From Ryuthela nishihirai (taxonomy: Eukaryota; Arthropoda; Arachnida; Araneae; Heptathelidae): DNA of 64,000 nucleotides. The notes under the pieces were generated by a model, which saw only the letters and a list, made by a program, of their open reading frames with translations, had not been told where the DNA came from and did not search any database. The translations under genes were made by a program, and so were the position numbers. Position 1 is the stretch's first letter. Every line of letters starts with the position of its first letter. Of the stretch, positions 12,301 through 23,854 are shown piece after piece. Location: positions 27,243,801 through 27,307,800 of the forward strand of contig JAWZYU010000019.1 in NCBI GenBank assembly GCA_038380435.1, written 5' to 3'.

Positions 12301-12496
12301 TACAGTCGCTTAAAAAAATATCCGAACACTATGGTTGATTACAGAATTCAGAAAAAATATCTGGCAACGATTTTTTTAGAAATTAGTGATCTGGTAACCA
12401 TCGTGTCACGTGACATTCTTAAAAAAATCGTTGCCAGATATTTTTTCTGAATTCTGTAATCAACCATAGTGTTCGGATTTTTTTTGAGTGACTGTA
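12301..12496. mobile_element. Foldback MITE, copy 2
   Basis: TA-flanked palindrome of the same family as 11067-11284 (outer CAGTCGCTTAAAAAAA and its complement), with a shorter centre around 12410. A lone left end of this family (TACAGTCGCTCAAAAAA) also stands at 12933-12949. Confidence 0.88.
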
Positions 12497-12954
12497 CGTG
12501 TGATAATAACTTCCCGCCATCACAGCCAAGTTTCTTCGTTGTAAAATTCTTATTATTTATGAAAATTGTGTTAAAATTTGGAGACATGATTACTTTTGTT
12601 ATTAAATTACACTGAAAATCAAATTTCGACCTTTAGTGTGTTTCGGAAGTGCAAACAGCCATTTCCTATGTAAATCGAGGTGTTGAACACAAAAATGACA
12701 AAAGAAATGTTTGATTGGCTACGGATTTCGACATACAGTCACTTACTGTATTATGTCATTTGCTGAAGACTGCATATAGATCTCCAGTAACCGCTGCATC
12801 TTTGCCTGCCGCTTATATAACAAATTTTGAGAATCTTGCATCACATCCCAGCAGCAATTGGTTAACATTGATGGGGTCCGTCTTCCTCGATATCTCTTTT
12901 CCACTGTAGAAATTACATACTCTTTTACAATGTACAGTCGCTCAAAAAATCAGT

Positions 12955-14370
12955 CAGGAAATGGATCTCCACTTTTCCATTTCCTGACGAAAACGTTCCG
13001 CGTGCTCATCACTCCAGCGCCAGTTTCCCGAACAGAAATCAAAATGAGAATTTAAGAAATGTACCTTCAAATACGTACTACATCTCAGTTTGTGATATGA
13101 GGACAGCAGTACTTCCACAATGTCCTTGTAATTTTCTGCTTTTTTTATTCCCTAAAAAGCCCCTCGCCCCCTGCCAGAAGGCATGCCATGTTCTCCGTTC
13201 ATCACTGGTGATGATACAATCAAAAACCTCATCATATAGGGGAAGGCGAGTATCAGGACAGGTAAAAACACCCTCTTTTATTTTTGCCTCACTAAGTCTT
13301 CAAGTTTCTGGCGAAGATACAGAAAGACTGCTTGCCTCTGATCCGTGACCTTGACAAAATTCTTCATTTAGGCCCAATTTTATGCGTAAAGGTGGCAACA
13401 AAATCTTCGTGGATTATACCACAGAATGATGCTGTATATTCTTCTTCCCAGGCTGCAGTGATTGCCGAAAGGATAAATCCTCTTCAAGTAACGAGATGCG
13501 TTGTCTCTGCTAATTCGCAAAGGAAGCAACAAAACTTTCTATATTCGAGCTGTAGTCCAAAGCAAAAGAGCAATGACTTTGAAGTTCGCACAAATACGCC
13601 ACTTGTATTTGTCATAATTTATGTATTGAAGTAATTGTTTCATATTGTTATGAGTTTGCTTCGTATTAACAGCATGGCTTACTGGAATAGAAGGCAACAC
13701 GTTCCCATTGTGTAGAAGAACGGCTTTCATACTTAATTTCGAGGAACCTATAAATAACCACCATTCTTCTGGGGTATGTGTCAGGTGGAGGGATGTGAAT
13801 AAACCGTCAACATCTTTCAAGCAACCAGGTCCTTCCATGGTGAAGAGCAATATCAGATCTTTTTGGCAGATATGATACGCACTTACTTCACATTTCTATC
13901 AAGGATATCCATTGATGCAGTCTGGATCCTTGCCCTTTGAGAGCTCCATATCTCTAAAAAGATCATTCAACTCGTTCTGCGTGATCTGGTGTGGTGGATC
14001 CGATGTTGTGGGTGTGAAGTCAGCATCTACAAATATTATTTCCTGTTTCTTCCTTCTCTTCCTCCTCTGGGTTCACATCGTTAATGTTCTGATAGCTCCA
14101 GAACGCCAAGTTTTTCCCAAGTGACACTAGGCGGGTGGGTGGTTTATTGTCTGCTTTATCCTTTTAGTAATACCATTTTCCAACGGAGGGTCATACAAAA
14201 GTAACAGTAACTCACGTGGTTGGACGGGTTCAGCCATATCATAGGAATGGCAAATAGCATCGACCGCCTTTTGCCATTTAGCCATCTGCGACACTATATG
14301 CGGAGCCCAGATCCACTACTGATTTCAATTCTTACACCCAAAGTGAAGGTGGTAGGCCTTTTTTTATGAC
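12955..14370 (-). pseudogene. Pseudogene of a multi-copy arthropod ORF family (cc8L18.2-like)
   Basis: The minus strand carries, in order, DWRLFI-type sequence (here EEWWLFIGSSK), KAVLLHNGNVLPSIP, HAVNTKQ, NMKQLLQYINYD, ICANFKVIALLL (all within 13539-13850), then a CCFLCE segment, a KRVFLPV/KEGVF-type segment and an LNSH...SDEHAERFRQEM terminus near 12960. I recall this order from large families of near-identical predicted proteins in arthropod genomes, sometimes labelled cc8L18.2-like. Their function is unknown to me. Stops and frameshifts occur throughout. Upstream of 13850 (to about 14370) only faint traces, such as a CYFC motif, remain. It lies on the opposite strand inside SLC46 intron 1. 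Confidence 0.55.
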
Positions 14371-15005
14371 AGTCGTTATTTCACGATCCTGCGACGCAAA
14401 ATTAACTTTGAAACAAATACAAGAAAAATGGTCGCCATTGTTCAGACAAGGACGAGGCATATAGCTCACATACAGCACCAGCACACAATCATGAACGGAC
14501 GATAACTGAGGAAGGGTAAACTCCCGAATGATACAATAGCTCGCGGGTATTGCGTTGCCTCGAATGATTAAAAATGCTCCCAGGTATTATGTCACTTCGG
14601 CATTTCATACAGTGCTTGAAAGACTCAAATCAGTATACACTGTATGTGGACGCAGCCTCCTGTATTTTCAAAACAAGAGCCAATCACCAACCTCTAATAT
14701 CATAATGTGTTTAGCTCCTGAAAATTAGTAGAAAACGGCTGTTATCACTTTCGAAACGTTTTCAGTGTTGTGCAGTGTTAATTAATAAATCATAACACTT
14801 CAAAGTGTTGGTACTATATTCTAATGATCCTGTATAACAGTAGCAAATGTTTGACGTTGTCAATCTGCATTGTAACTCACTATACAAAGAAATTTATTTG
14901 GTAGCATGTAAACAAAATTAAAATAAATGACATCAAACATAATGTGGAAATTTTTAGAATTAAAGTGTTTATTGTTTATTCGCATCAATCTTTGTTTTAT
15001 TCCAG
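14371..15005 (+). other. SLC46 intron 1, 3' part
   Basis: AT-rich intronic sequence with no recognisable element, ending in the acceptor TTTGTTTTATTCCAG at 15005. Confidence 0.5.
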
Positions 15006-15089
15006 GCAATGCAATGGGTATGCTTTCCGGTATTTCAGCTTTAGCAGTTAGATCCCGACTCTCAAAAATTGTCGAAAAGAATGAGTTAG
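15006..15089 (+). CDS. SLC46/PCFT-like transporter, internal exon
   Basis: An 84-bp exon encoding 28 residues, including AMGMLSGISALAVRSRLSK. It matches the SLC46 segment where a small-residue helix (TM10 region) leads into the conserved IRxxLSKxV cytoplasmic loop. The acceptor is TTTATTCCAG and the donor G|GTAAGT at 15090. It enters with two bases completing the Gly codon begun at 5816, and exits with one base completed at 38361. The following intron (15090-38360) is 23.3 kb and contains the Polinton. Confidence 0.88.
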
Positions 15090-15712
15090 GTAAGTTCATT
15101 TCCAAATAATTAATCCAGTTAAATCATTGGTTTAATTTTGATAGCAGTGTCCATTGGATACGTATTATGGCATGCATGATACAAAAAGATAATAATTTTG
15201 AAAGACAGCTATAGATTAGATTCCTTCCATAACCAGAGACGGTTCCATGGGTTGGGAGGCAAGGGAACCAAGTCCCCCCCCACACACACGTCCTCTTTGG
15301 AAATGCTAAGTAACCTCAATGAAGGCCAAAAATAAATTAAATAGCTATTTTGCCGTATTTTTCAAGAATTTATATGCTAAGAATCATTAGAACTGAGATA
15401 AAAACCTTTTTACCGTAATGGCGTTCTGCTTCATTTCGACTCGAATTCGACATCCTCTTTCACTAGGGTCACTTAGCACCTTCTCACTTTACTTTTTTCC
15501 AAATACAGGCCTGTATATAACAATGACTTTTTCCACCCTTAAGTTTAATTTTTGCTGCTCGAAAAAACCACTTTTTCCGCCCATTTGTTTATTATTCTGC
15601 CGCATTGTTTTGCCACCTCAAATGAATTTGCCTCCATATTTTGGTCATTACAATTGATTTTATTTTTATCACCTCAAGCGATCGTACCATTTTTATCATC
15701 TAAAACCACAGA

Positions 15713-16127
15713 CTACGCACCAGACGCGTAATCTGCGGTTCCCTGGTCGGAGTGCCGCCTGGGCTGAGATTTATCTCCGCAAAACTCTCCACCTTGCCCT
15801 TGATCAGTAGAGGACACCGATGGGCTTGGAAAGGCCGCTATCCGTCGTATGGGAGGTTAAGCCATGGCTCCATGTACCGGAGAGCCATACCGTATCCACA
15901 TTAGGAACATGATGGATGGGCCTTGAAGGGAAACTACCATCTGTCACCCAACTGCGGTCCAGTGGTCCCCTTTCCTCAGCCTTCTCAGTGCCCTCGAGGT
16001 CCTTGTGATTTTCGAGGTCCTTGTGATTTTCGAGGTCCTTGTGATTTCGAGGTTCTTTGTGATCGAGGCCAGTTAGCCCATTGTGTTCAAAAAAAGATCC
16101 GCTCACATGTAAAACAACCCAGCCCAT
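15713..16127 (+). mobile_element. SINE-A copy, diverged, with internal tandem repeat
   Basis: The head is decayed but the body blocks remain. The sequence CGAGGTCCTTGTGATTT is repeated about three to four times around 15995-16060, replacing the single CGGGGTCC(T)TGTGACC block of other copies. Confidence 0.85.
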
Positions 16128-16700
16128 TTGAGACGACCCATTTTTCCATTTCAGAGTGTATTTTTCTTCCTACATATTTTAAGTAAAACCTCAGCTAAAT
16201 CAATAGTAATGTCAGTGACAGAACTAGACAGGGACAGCCGGGATGGTGGCGCGGTGAGAGAAACATTTTTCTTAATGGAAATTATTGGTTCAATATAAAG
16301 TCAAACTAGAGGAGAAGTTGTTAAAGACAAGAAAATTGTATTGTAGTACTTCCTTTCTGGGTCCCCTTTGTTATGATTTCTAGAGTCGCCATTTTTCCTT
16401 CTTTAATTATTGACACAACACAAGATATTTCAAACAATTAAAATAAGTTCATTTTTCGCTATGTGAAAATTTCAACTTCCACTAACGAAAATTATCATCA
16501 GCTATAATAAAAATAATTATTCTTTAGGATTTCGGTCGCTATTGGACAATCTTCATCTTGTTTAAAGGAAGAGATAGTTGCTTTTATTCAAGAGAAGAGC
16601 ACTGCAATAAAGAAATGTCATGGGGAAGGATGCAATGGCGCTGCAAACATGAGAGGATGTTGTTCGGGCGTAGAAGCTAGATTTTCAAGAAAGAACCTAG

Positions 16701-17077
16701 GATTGGGGTGGCTCAGTCGGTAGCGAGCCAGGCTCGTAATCTGCAGTTCCCAAGTTCGAGTCCCAGCTGTGTCAGCGTTGAGATTTATCTTCCCAAAACT
16801 CCCCGCCCTGCCCACGGTCAGTAGGGGACACCGATGTGATTGGAAAGGCCGCCGTCCGTCGAATGGGACGTTAAGCCGTTGGCCCATGTATGGGAGAGCC
16901 ATACATTGTGCACGTTAAAGAACACACTGGATGGCCTTGACGGGAGGCTACCATCTGTCTTCCAACAGCTGTTCCAGTGGGTCCCATCTCCCAACCTTCT
17001 CTGAGCCTTCGGGGTCCTTGTAACCTGGCCATTTTGTGCAAAATAATGCCGCTCAGAGGTAAAACAACCCAATCCAA
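16701..17077 (+). mobile_element. SINE-A copy, near full length
   Basis: Head, body and CAACCCAATCC tail are all present. A short AAGAAC match flanks it, giving a weak TSD. Confidence 0.92.
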
Positions 17078-17235
17078 GAACGAACTTTAAGCTGAATATG
17101 TCCATCGAGCTGCTCGTAATTAAAACCTAGACTTTAAATATTATTATTGTAAACGTTTCAAAATTAAAAACTTTTCTACAAATAACTGAAAATAAAGCAA
17201 AAAAATCATGTGTTTCGGATGGGCAACATTAGAAG

Positions 17236-17613
17236 GGTTGGGTTGTTTTACCTCTGAACGGCATTTTTTTGCACAAAATGGCCAGGTTACAAGGACCCCG
17301 AAGGCTCAGAGAAGGTTGGGAGAGGGGACCCACTGGAACAGCTGTTAGGAGACAGATGGTAGCCTCCCATCAAGGCCATCCAGTGTGTTCTTTAACGTGC
17401 ACAGGGTATGGCTCTCCCATACGTGGGTCAACGGCTTAACGTCCCATCCTGACGGACGGCGGCCTTTCCAAGCCCATCAGTGTCCCCTACTGACCGTGGG
17501 CAGGGCGGGGAGTTTTGCGGAGATAAATCTCAACGCTGACCCAGCTGGGACTCGAACCTGGGAACTGCAGATTACGAGCGTGGCGCGCTACTGACTGAAA
17601 CATCCCTGCCCTA
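17236..17613 (-). mobile_element. SINE-A copy, full length, 14-bp TSD
   Basis: Minus-strand copy flanked by GGCAACATTAGAAG at 17222-17235 and 17614-17627. It lies 150 bp from the opposed copy at 16701, so the two form a long inverted pair. Confidence 0.94.
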
Positions 17614-17627
17614 GGCAACATTAGAAG

Positions 17628-18380
17628 AACTAGATTCAGTTTCTGATGTACTCAAACAAAAAAAAAACACTGAAAAAGATTCGCTTGATTCGATGATCAA
17701 TGTTGATAGCATCAATTGAGGTTTAGATCAATTGAGAAAGAGAATGCAAGAAATTTAGACGGGAAAGAGTTGATTCGTATTTTTTGCCACAAAGAAATCA
17801 AGAAGAGTTAGTTTTAAGTAAAATGAAAGAATAAAATTTTAATATCGTACTTGTTATAATAATCAAACATATAATATAGCATATATTATATATTTTAATT
17901 AAGAAATGAATCATCTGTTCTCTTTCGGGAATGAATTGAGTGAGTGATTCTACATTTAACGAACTAAACTGAACTAATTAAACACTCGTCGAAAAGTGAT
18001 TCATGAAAATAGAATAAATAGAAGAGTTATTTTAACTGAGAACAATATTTACACCGATAGAGTACGTACTCTTTCTTTTACGGATTTAAATGGTGGAAAA
18101 CGCCATTTTTTTTTTGCTTTGTTTATGTGCATGTTTCCGATTGTACCAAAGTATATTACGTTTATTTGGGTCATACAAAGGAAATGTACAAATGAATGTA
18201 AAAAGAGCATCAGAATGTTATTGAAGACTTTATCACTCAGTTTACCTTATAAAAAGTAATATATTTTTCTCCATTGAATCCTTAAAATCATATTTTTGTG
18301 ATTTCTAATTCACGTCATATTCTCAGTATAATAAAATTAGTTAACATCCAGTAATAAAAAGCAGAAAAAAATATGGTTTT
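17628..18380. other. AT-rich intronic stretch
   Basis: No gene or repeat recognised. The open frame at 17996-18259 has no recognisable features. Confidence 0.4.
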
Positions 18381-18383
18381 GCT

Positions 18384-18483
18384 CTGAGTGGGATTCGAAC
18401 CCACGTCTCCAGGAAACATGCCTGTTATGCTACCACTACACCACCAATAAGGAAACATGCCTGTTATGCTATCACTACACCAA
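18384..18483 (-). repeat. tRNA-like sequence with duplicated 5' half
   Basis: The minus strand has a strong T-arm (GTGGG TTCGAAT CCCAC), a D-arm-like GTGTAGTGGTAGCAT and a weak anticodon arm. The acceptor stem does not pair. The 5' half, about 35-40 bp with ATAACAGGCATGTTTCC, is repeated a second time next to it. It is a tRNA-derived fragment or SINE head and not a working tRNA gene as it stands. Confidence 0.6.
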
Positions 18484-19333
18484 TGGCTAACCTTTTCTTA
18501 GCTTATGTGACCTTATAAACTTTCCGGATATTTTTATTTGATTCGCACAGTGGCGCCATCTATCCGGGAAGGGGGCAACTCTTTTACCTCATAGAGATGG
18601 AATTAATATTTGTCACTCACGCTTTTGTTTTCAACTTATTATTTCATGAGTTCCATGTCTACAGGACATATCCTGTTATTCTTTACTACTAACATTCAGT
18701 ATTCAACAACTGTATCTAGACTGAAGAAATATTATCACATAATAAATATATGCCTGCAATAAAACCAACATTGGCGTTTAGATCAAGGACATTTTTGAAG
18801 TATTTTTTGAAATAAAGGGTATATTGTAACTGACAATTTAGCGGTGTGCAAAATTACTGCTATTAAAAATTTTGTGGGTCCGCAAAGGTGCCCTGCTCCA
18901 GGACCCGTGGCCTACTTGTTCGGTCCCGGTGTAACATGGTTTCGAAATTACATTGCTCGCAAAGTTATGTAAATAATTTATCAGAATACACTCACGAGAC
19001 TTTTATTTTGAATTAAAATTAGAGCAAGCCCATCCAATTATTAACGTGATCCCCTTAAAACTTGACGCTCTAAGCGACCGCTTGTAATGCTTATGCTGTT
19101 GGGCAGGCCCTGCTTTTAAGGTCCATAGACTAAATAGTGAATGTTGAAACGACGACTGGGTGAAAACAGAGACAAAATAGCAGAGCCATCGCAACATGAA
19201 TGGGTGAATCACGACACCAGGGAAGCACTAAGCGAACAATGCAATCGAGTCCCACTCCCAAACCCCAAAGGTAGATTTAGACAGAGGTTTTTGGTGACCT
19301 GGGTAACCCTTAGCCCGTTTTACCTTTTAAAAC
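18484..19333. other. Unassigned intronic stretch
   Basis: No gene seen. 18553-18562 reads GCGCCATCTA, the complement of TAGATGGCGC, which fits the arthropod CTCF core. The same word occurs at 28698-28707. Confidence 0.4.
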
Positions 19334-19690
19334 TGGGGTGTGGGTAGCCCAGTCAGTAGCGCGCCAGGCTCATAATCTACAATTCCCAGGTTCAAGTCCC
19401 ACCTGGTCCAGCGTTGAGATTTATCTCCGCAACTCGCTCAGTAGGCGACACCTATCTGTTTGTATCGTGTTTGGAAAGGTGCCGTCCGTTGTTATGGGAC
19501 GTTAAGCCGTCCCTCCGTGTGCGGGAGAGTCATACCCTGTGCACCTTAAAGAACACGCTGGATGGCCATGAAGAGAGTCTACCATCTATCTCCTAACAGC
19601 TGTCTAGTGTATCTCCTTCCCCAAACCTTCTCTGGGCCTTCGGGGTCCTTGTGTACAAAAAAGTGCCGTTTAAAAGGTAGCCCAACTTTT
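19334..19690 (+). mobile_element. SINE-A copy, diverged
   Basis: The head (GGTAGCCCAGTCAGTAGCGCGCC) and body are recognisable. There are several small deletions and the tail has decayed. Confidence 0.88.
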
Positions 19691-20799
19691 TAAAACTTCT
19701 AATCACTCTTTTTTTAATACTTTACATTTATATTAATTATAAACTTTATTCTTATTCATGTTAGTTATACAAAAGTTTAAACAAGTGAACCGCAAAGCAT
19801 CTGCTTATCAGCAGGAGAGAAAAATAATAACATTATATGAAAATACTTCGATATACATAGTGTTACGACAAATGAACGTGTTGCAGTGACTTTATGAAAA
19901 ACGTGACATGAACGCTCGCCTATGCTTCTGCGTGAGATTTATGTAACAAACGAATTGGAATATAGAACCGATCTGAAATTTAAGAAAGATAAAAAATTGT
20001 AATGCTGAATTTTAATGTAAGATTGTGAGTTGTAGATTTGTGAAAAAAGGTTCAGCAGTAGTTGGTCTGAAATGACACAAGAAAAGGGGGAAGTCAAAGC
20101 TAACAAGAAAGCTGCGAAGGAGACGAAGAGGAAGACAAAACTCTCGAAGGTGAGCAAAGAATCGCTTAGTCATTTTATCTCTAAAGTTACTAAGGACATT
20201 GTTTATAAAAATTAATAGGCAACCGTTGATCAATTGAATAGACAGAACCAGTTTTAACTAATCTGTAGCAAAAGATTATTACTTTATGTATGATAGTATT
20301 TAGTTTGTTTATAAGTAATTTCATCCATGCTTTTGTAATAAATTGCATTGTTTTGTAATTTGTATTGTAAAATATACTTACTTATACCCACGCTCAGTAC
20401 TCATCCATTTAAATTTGTAACAATAGTTTAAAATAATGTCATCGAATACTTAATTATTAGAAAAACGGAGACAAGAAATTTTCAGAATAGTATTTTAGAC
20501 GACAGACAGATGATATTCCAGTTGCTGAGAGAGAAAATAATGTTCTCAAATTAAAATGCATTAAAAACATTCGTTATCATTTGTATTATTGGAAATATAA
20601 AATCATCCATTACGCTACCTGATTTAACTGTCTTCGTAACATAACCAATAATGAAACAAATAAGAAAACTCTTCAATGAACTTCAATCTGTATTTATAAA
20701 ATGCTCCGAATCTAAAGCATTCTATGAACTTCTCTTAAAACATCACTAAAATACATCAACGAAATATATGCGGAGAGAACCGGGATTACAAAGTAGCTT
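19691..20799. other. AT-rich intronic stretch
   Basis: No gene or known repeat recognised. The minus-strand open frames near 19939-20233 have low complexity and no domain signature. Confidence 0.4.
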
Positions 20800-20940
20800 T
20801 AAGTTACAAAGTAGCTTTAATTGCAAACTGATTTCAACAATACTATTAAATGGCTTAATTGCAACTCATTAATACTAAATGCCAATAAAACTAAATTAAT
20901 TACATTCACTCTACAAGAATTAATACTCGACGCATACCTG
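20800..20940 (+). pseudogene. LINE reverse-transcriptase scrap
   Basis: The frame at 20821 reads LQTDFNNTIKWLNCNSLILN then NANKTKLITFT, the segment that follows the RT YADD motif in jockey/CR1-like LINEs (xDLxxxxxWCxxNxLxLNxxKTKxMxF). Homology ends near 20935. Confidence 0.7.
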
Positions 20941-21506
20941 AATCAGCAGTTGCTTTCAAGAAGTATCGCCTTATCTATGTCCGTAGAGGCAGAAAAGTGC
21001 ATTTCCAAATACGGAGATGATAACGATACGCCTAAAAGGCACATACAGAAGTATTGAAAAGTCTTGCATCACCCCGTTGCAAGAGAAAAGTTTTACGTTT
21101 CAGATATCAATTCCCGGACTTCTTAGGAGGTGAAAGTCAATATGTAACCGATGTATATCAACTATTTGTAACTGTATATATTTAATGTTTCCAGCGGTTA
21201 AACTACATTAAGCTTCGAGGCGATTTTATTAACATTGCTACTCTATTTAAGTGTTTCTTCTATTTACTCTATTAACTGTTTGTGCTATTTGTAGAGAGTA
21301 TGTTTGTAACATTTGTTTTCACAGTCAAACTCTTAGAGCTTTCTATGATCAACGCTGTATATGTAAATAAATGCAAAGGAAATAAAAAGTTATTATTATT
21401 TTTAAGAAAATGGAAAATTTGGAACTGTACCTTAATACATAGGACGAAAGGAGGTGTTCGTAAAAATTCTGCCGCGCAGTGTATGTGAAAGTCAGAAACA
21501 TACACA

Positions 21507-21558
21507 AGAACAAATGCAGGTAAAGTGATAGATTTATCACTTTACCTGCATTTGTTCT
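21507..21558. repeat. Perfect 24-bp inverted repeat, 4-nt loop
   Basis: Arms 21507-21530 and 21535-21558 are exact complements (right arm TATCACTTTACCTGCATTTG and so on), with loop GATT. No Tc1-type ends flank it. Confidence 0.92.
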
Positions 21559-21649
21559 ATATTTTTTTAAAGAGAGTCATAATATTAATTCTTTAACAAC
21601 CAATCCTGTCAGCATAATATGCCATTAAGAAGATTTGAAAACACAAAAA

Positions 21650-21745
21650 AACACAGAAAGACAAAACAAGAAGCATCCATATTAATCAAAGGCTCGAAGC
21701 CAAGTATTTTTGCCAAGTAGCTAACCACTCGGCCACCGAGGTGGG
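21650..21745 (-). mobile_element. SINE-B head relic
   Basis: The minus strand carries the GGCCGAGTGGTTAGCTACTTGGC head, a decayed B box and the start of the body. It is truncated and diverged. Confidence 0.7.
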
Positions 21746-22255
21746 TGAAGTAGCATCACTATGGTCTAAATTTTTATCTCTATACATCCTTAGCTCTGTA
21801 CATATCTCATGGGGATTTGGGGGAATATCTGACTCTTTCTGTGGCACATATTTTTAGATTAAATATAAGCCATGAAGTGCAAATTTCGTTTGTACAATAA
21901 GAGTCATACATTTTCGGTCTTATGACCATTTTTTGAGGATGCTATATTGATTATAAACCTGGTCACAATCGACAATACAGAAGAATTATTTCAATTCAAT
22001 TCAAATTTATTTCAGACTTTTGATATATTACAAACATGTAATTTAAAACTTATAATAACAAAAGGAATACATGTTTTTCTTTTCCAAAGTAAATGGACAA
22101 TTTTGAAAGTGTAAAATACAAAACTCCACATAATCCAAAGCTCGTTTGTGGAGATATTAGATTAAAAAAACATAAAATATTGTAAAGCAACAGTACCAAC
22201 TTATTTAACTCTGACATATAATAAACCCGTTAACATTTTGACTCAAAATGTGCAT

Positions 22256-22735
22256 TTAGACACTATAAACATGCAAGGTATAAATCACTAAAAACAAATT
22301 TTCTACCTTTTGCTCGAGTATCCATTTTATAATTAATTTTTTAAAAAGATAAAGATTTCTTTCATTCTTTATTTTGTTAGGTAAAATATTGAACACTTTA
22401 GGAACCAGGTATACATAATGTTTGCAAAAAGCTGTTTTTCTGGGAGTAACCACATTTAAATGTACAACTGTTGAAAGTCTGGAATTTTTATTGAAAACTT
22501 TTACATTTGAATCCTCCCAATTTTTGACAATATGTATGTTAACAAATAGCAAATATATAATTTTCGGACTAGTGAAATTTGTAAAGTAGTATAATAATTT
22601 TGGATGCTATAAAACTTTCGTTTCTTGAATATGCACCTCAACGCACAATTTTGAAGATTCTGAATAGGTCTCAAATTTGATTCATAAAGGCCACCCCATG
22701 AAATAATACCATATTCCAAATAAGATTTTATCCAC
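22256..22735 (-). pseudogene. Jockey/CR1-like LINE, RT C-terminal relic
   Basis: The minus strand reads LEYGIISWGGLYESNLRPIQ (22719 downwards), the YGxxxWG block of LINE RT C-termini. After frameshifts it gives a VPKVFNILPNKIKNERN terminus (about 22350-22400), equivalent to FNxLPxxIR in the copy at 8599-9390. It shares architecture but not close identity with that copy. Confidence 0.75.
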
Positions 22736-22796
22736 GAATTCTAAATTATTTTTAACATGGACAAATTAAAAAAAACTACTAATAGCAATTGTTGAA

Positions 22797-22915
22797 CAAA
22801 ACTTTATGTTCTTTTTTGTCAATAACGTTCTTTTTCAGCAAAATATCCAAAAGTTCTATAGTTTTGTTTATTACTTCTACACTGGTGATTTCAGCTCGTT
22901 TAATATAATATAAAT
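22797..22915 (-). pseudogene. Polinton coiled-coil-protein C-terminus, inverted copy
   Basis: The minus strand reads EVINKTIELLDILLKKNVID then KKEHK, closely matching, in DNA and protein, the plus-strand end of the Polinton gene at 33220-33318 (DILLKNNVIDKKEHK). It sits just left of the Polinton zinc-ribbon gene and points away from it. It could be a second copy of the gene within the same element or the edge of another Polinton. Confidence 0.65.
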
Positions 22916-23035
22916 GCATTCTTCAATTTTTGCTTTTGTCCAGGCATTAAACTAGTTAGGTAATTGTGATACATTATACTTTATTTTATAAGCATAATGT
23001 CATATGTATTTATACTTTACAAGTACGAATTAAGC

Positions 23036-23284
23036 ATGTATTGTGTAAAGTGTAAAACGAAAACTTTAACAGGTAATGTAAAATATGTCACGTCGAAGAA
23101 TAAAAGAGTAATGATGAGGGTTAAATGCCGAACATGCGGAAAAATGAAGTATGAATTTGTGAAACAGAAAGTAAATTTACAAAAGGATGGGGATATAGTA
23201 AGTTGGGTTCAAGAAAGTTTTAATCCACCTGAAATGCACTTTCCAAGTTACCAATATTGTGTAACCTGGAAAATAACCAAATAA
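23036..23284 (+). pseudogene. Polinton zinc-ribbon (DUF5679-like) segment, start of the PLA2-like protein
   Basis: The preferred start is ATG 23036 (MYCVKCKTKT), because this is where the family begins. The frame also extends 13 codons further upstream. Two CxxC pairs (YCVKCK near residue 3; CRTCGK near residue 32) form a zinc ribbon like DUF5679 proteins of large DNA viruses and Polintons. The frame then reads PPEMHFPSYQYC, which resembles the entry to a phospholipase-A2-like domain (HxPGxNYCGPG). It is lost by frameshift near 23260 and resumes in the next frame at 23290. Zinc ribbon and PLA2-like domain were thus probably one protein. Polinton and parvovirus-type PLA2 domains are thought to help the particle cross membranes. 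This copy is dead. Confidence 0.65.
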
Positions 23285-23568
23285 ATTGTGAACCTTTTAC
23301 AAAACTGGAGAAAAGGTTAATGCGAGTAAATTCGGGTATTAACCGCGTCTACAAAACCTACAAAAAGCAAATTTCGTACAGCAAATCTGCAGAAACTAAA
23401 AAGAGACACGAAGCCGATCAAGAATTATTAAATGATTTGGATCAAATTCAGAATCCAACTTTAGGAGTAAGCATTTCGAGAACCATAATCAAACCTATCA
23501 TTAAAACAAAGAAACGATTCGGTTTAGGACAAAAAATAAGATGTCTTCCGTTTACTACGATCTGTTGA
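23285..23568 (+). pseudogene. Polinton PLA2-like domain, catalytic pair missing
   Basis: This continues the preceding entry in another frame. CEPFTKLEKRL stands where the calcium-loop motif CGPGTKLxKR is expected. GINRVYKTYKKQISYS stands where the catalytic HD pair (xxCxxHDxxYS) is expected, followed by the usual KKRHEADQELL helix. The Gly of the calcium loop, the His and the Asp are all replaced, so no lipase activity is possible even apart from the frameshift. The conserved tail IIKPIIKTKKRFGLG identifies the Polinton version. The frame ends 23568, overlapping the integrase start at 23541. Confidence 0.7.
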
Positions 23569-23657
23569 AGGGATTTTCTGGTATAAACGATCTAATGCGC
23601 AAAACTGGATTGAAGGAAAAAGAAATAAAAAGAAATCTTGAAAAATAAGATGTGTAA
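23541..23657 (+). pseudogene. Polinton integrase, N-terminal piece, left of the P insertion
   Basis: ATG 23541 opens a frame (YYDLLKGFSGINDLMRKTG, then KEKEIKRNL) like the start of Polinton retroviral-type integrases (YYxPxxGFxGxxxLxxK). It reaches DV at 23657, where the P-superfamily element begins. The same frame resumes right of that element at 28801 with YTLHKS, a normal continuation for the family. One in-frame stop (TAA at about 23646) precedes the insertion and another is created at the TSD edge. Polinton integrases insert the element, normally with 6-bp duplications. Confidence 0.78.
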
Positions 23658-23743
23658 CAACGACCTAGAATAAATAGATTGCTCGTATCACTGCTTTCAG
23701 CGCCACCAACACGTGATTTTGAGAAACTTTGCATCCATAACAT

Positions 23744-23753
23744 TTTAGGGCAA
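23744..23753 (+). promoter_or_regulatory. Left subterminal TTTAGGGCAA, candidate transposase site
   Basis: It starts 87 bases in from the left P-element end and is repeated in inverted orientation near the right end (28715-28724). It contains the published THAP1 site pattern TxxGGGCA. A second shared word, CAGCGCCA, lies at about 23698-23705 here and inverted at the right end. Confidence 0.5.
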
Positions 23754-23854
23754 CTCGCTGACAAACGTGCTTCAGCTCCACTGGCATAACGCTTGTTTCT
23801 GTGACTAATTTTGCAATTATTTAGGTTTAAAAAGTACCTCAAACTGTGAGAAAA

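Noticed and set aside
18384..18483. Functional tRNA gene
   Set aside because: The T-arm is good but the acceptor stem does not pair and the 5' half is duplicated.
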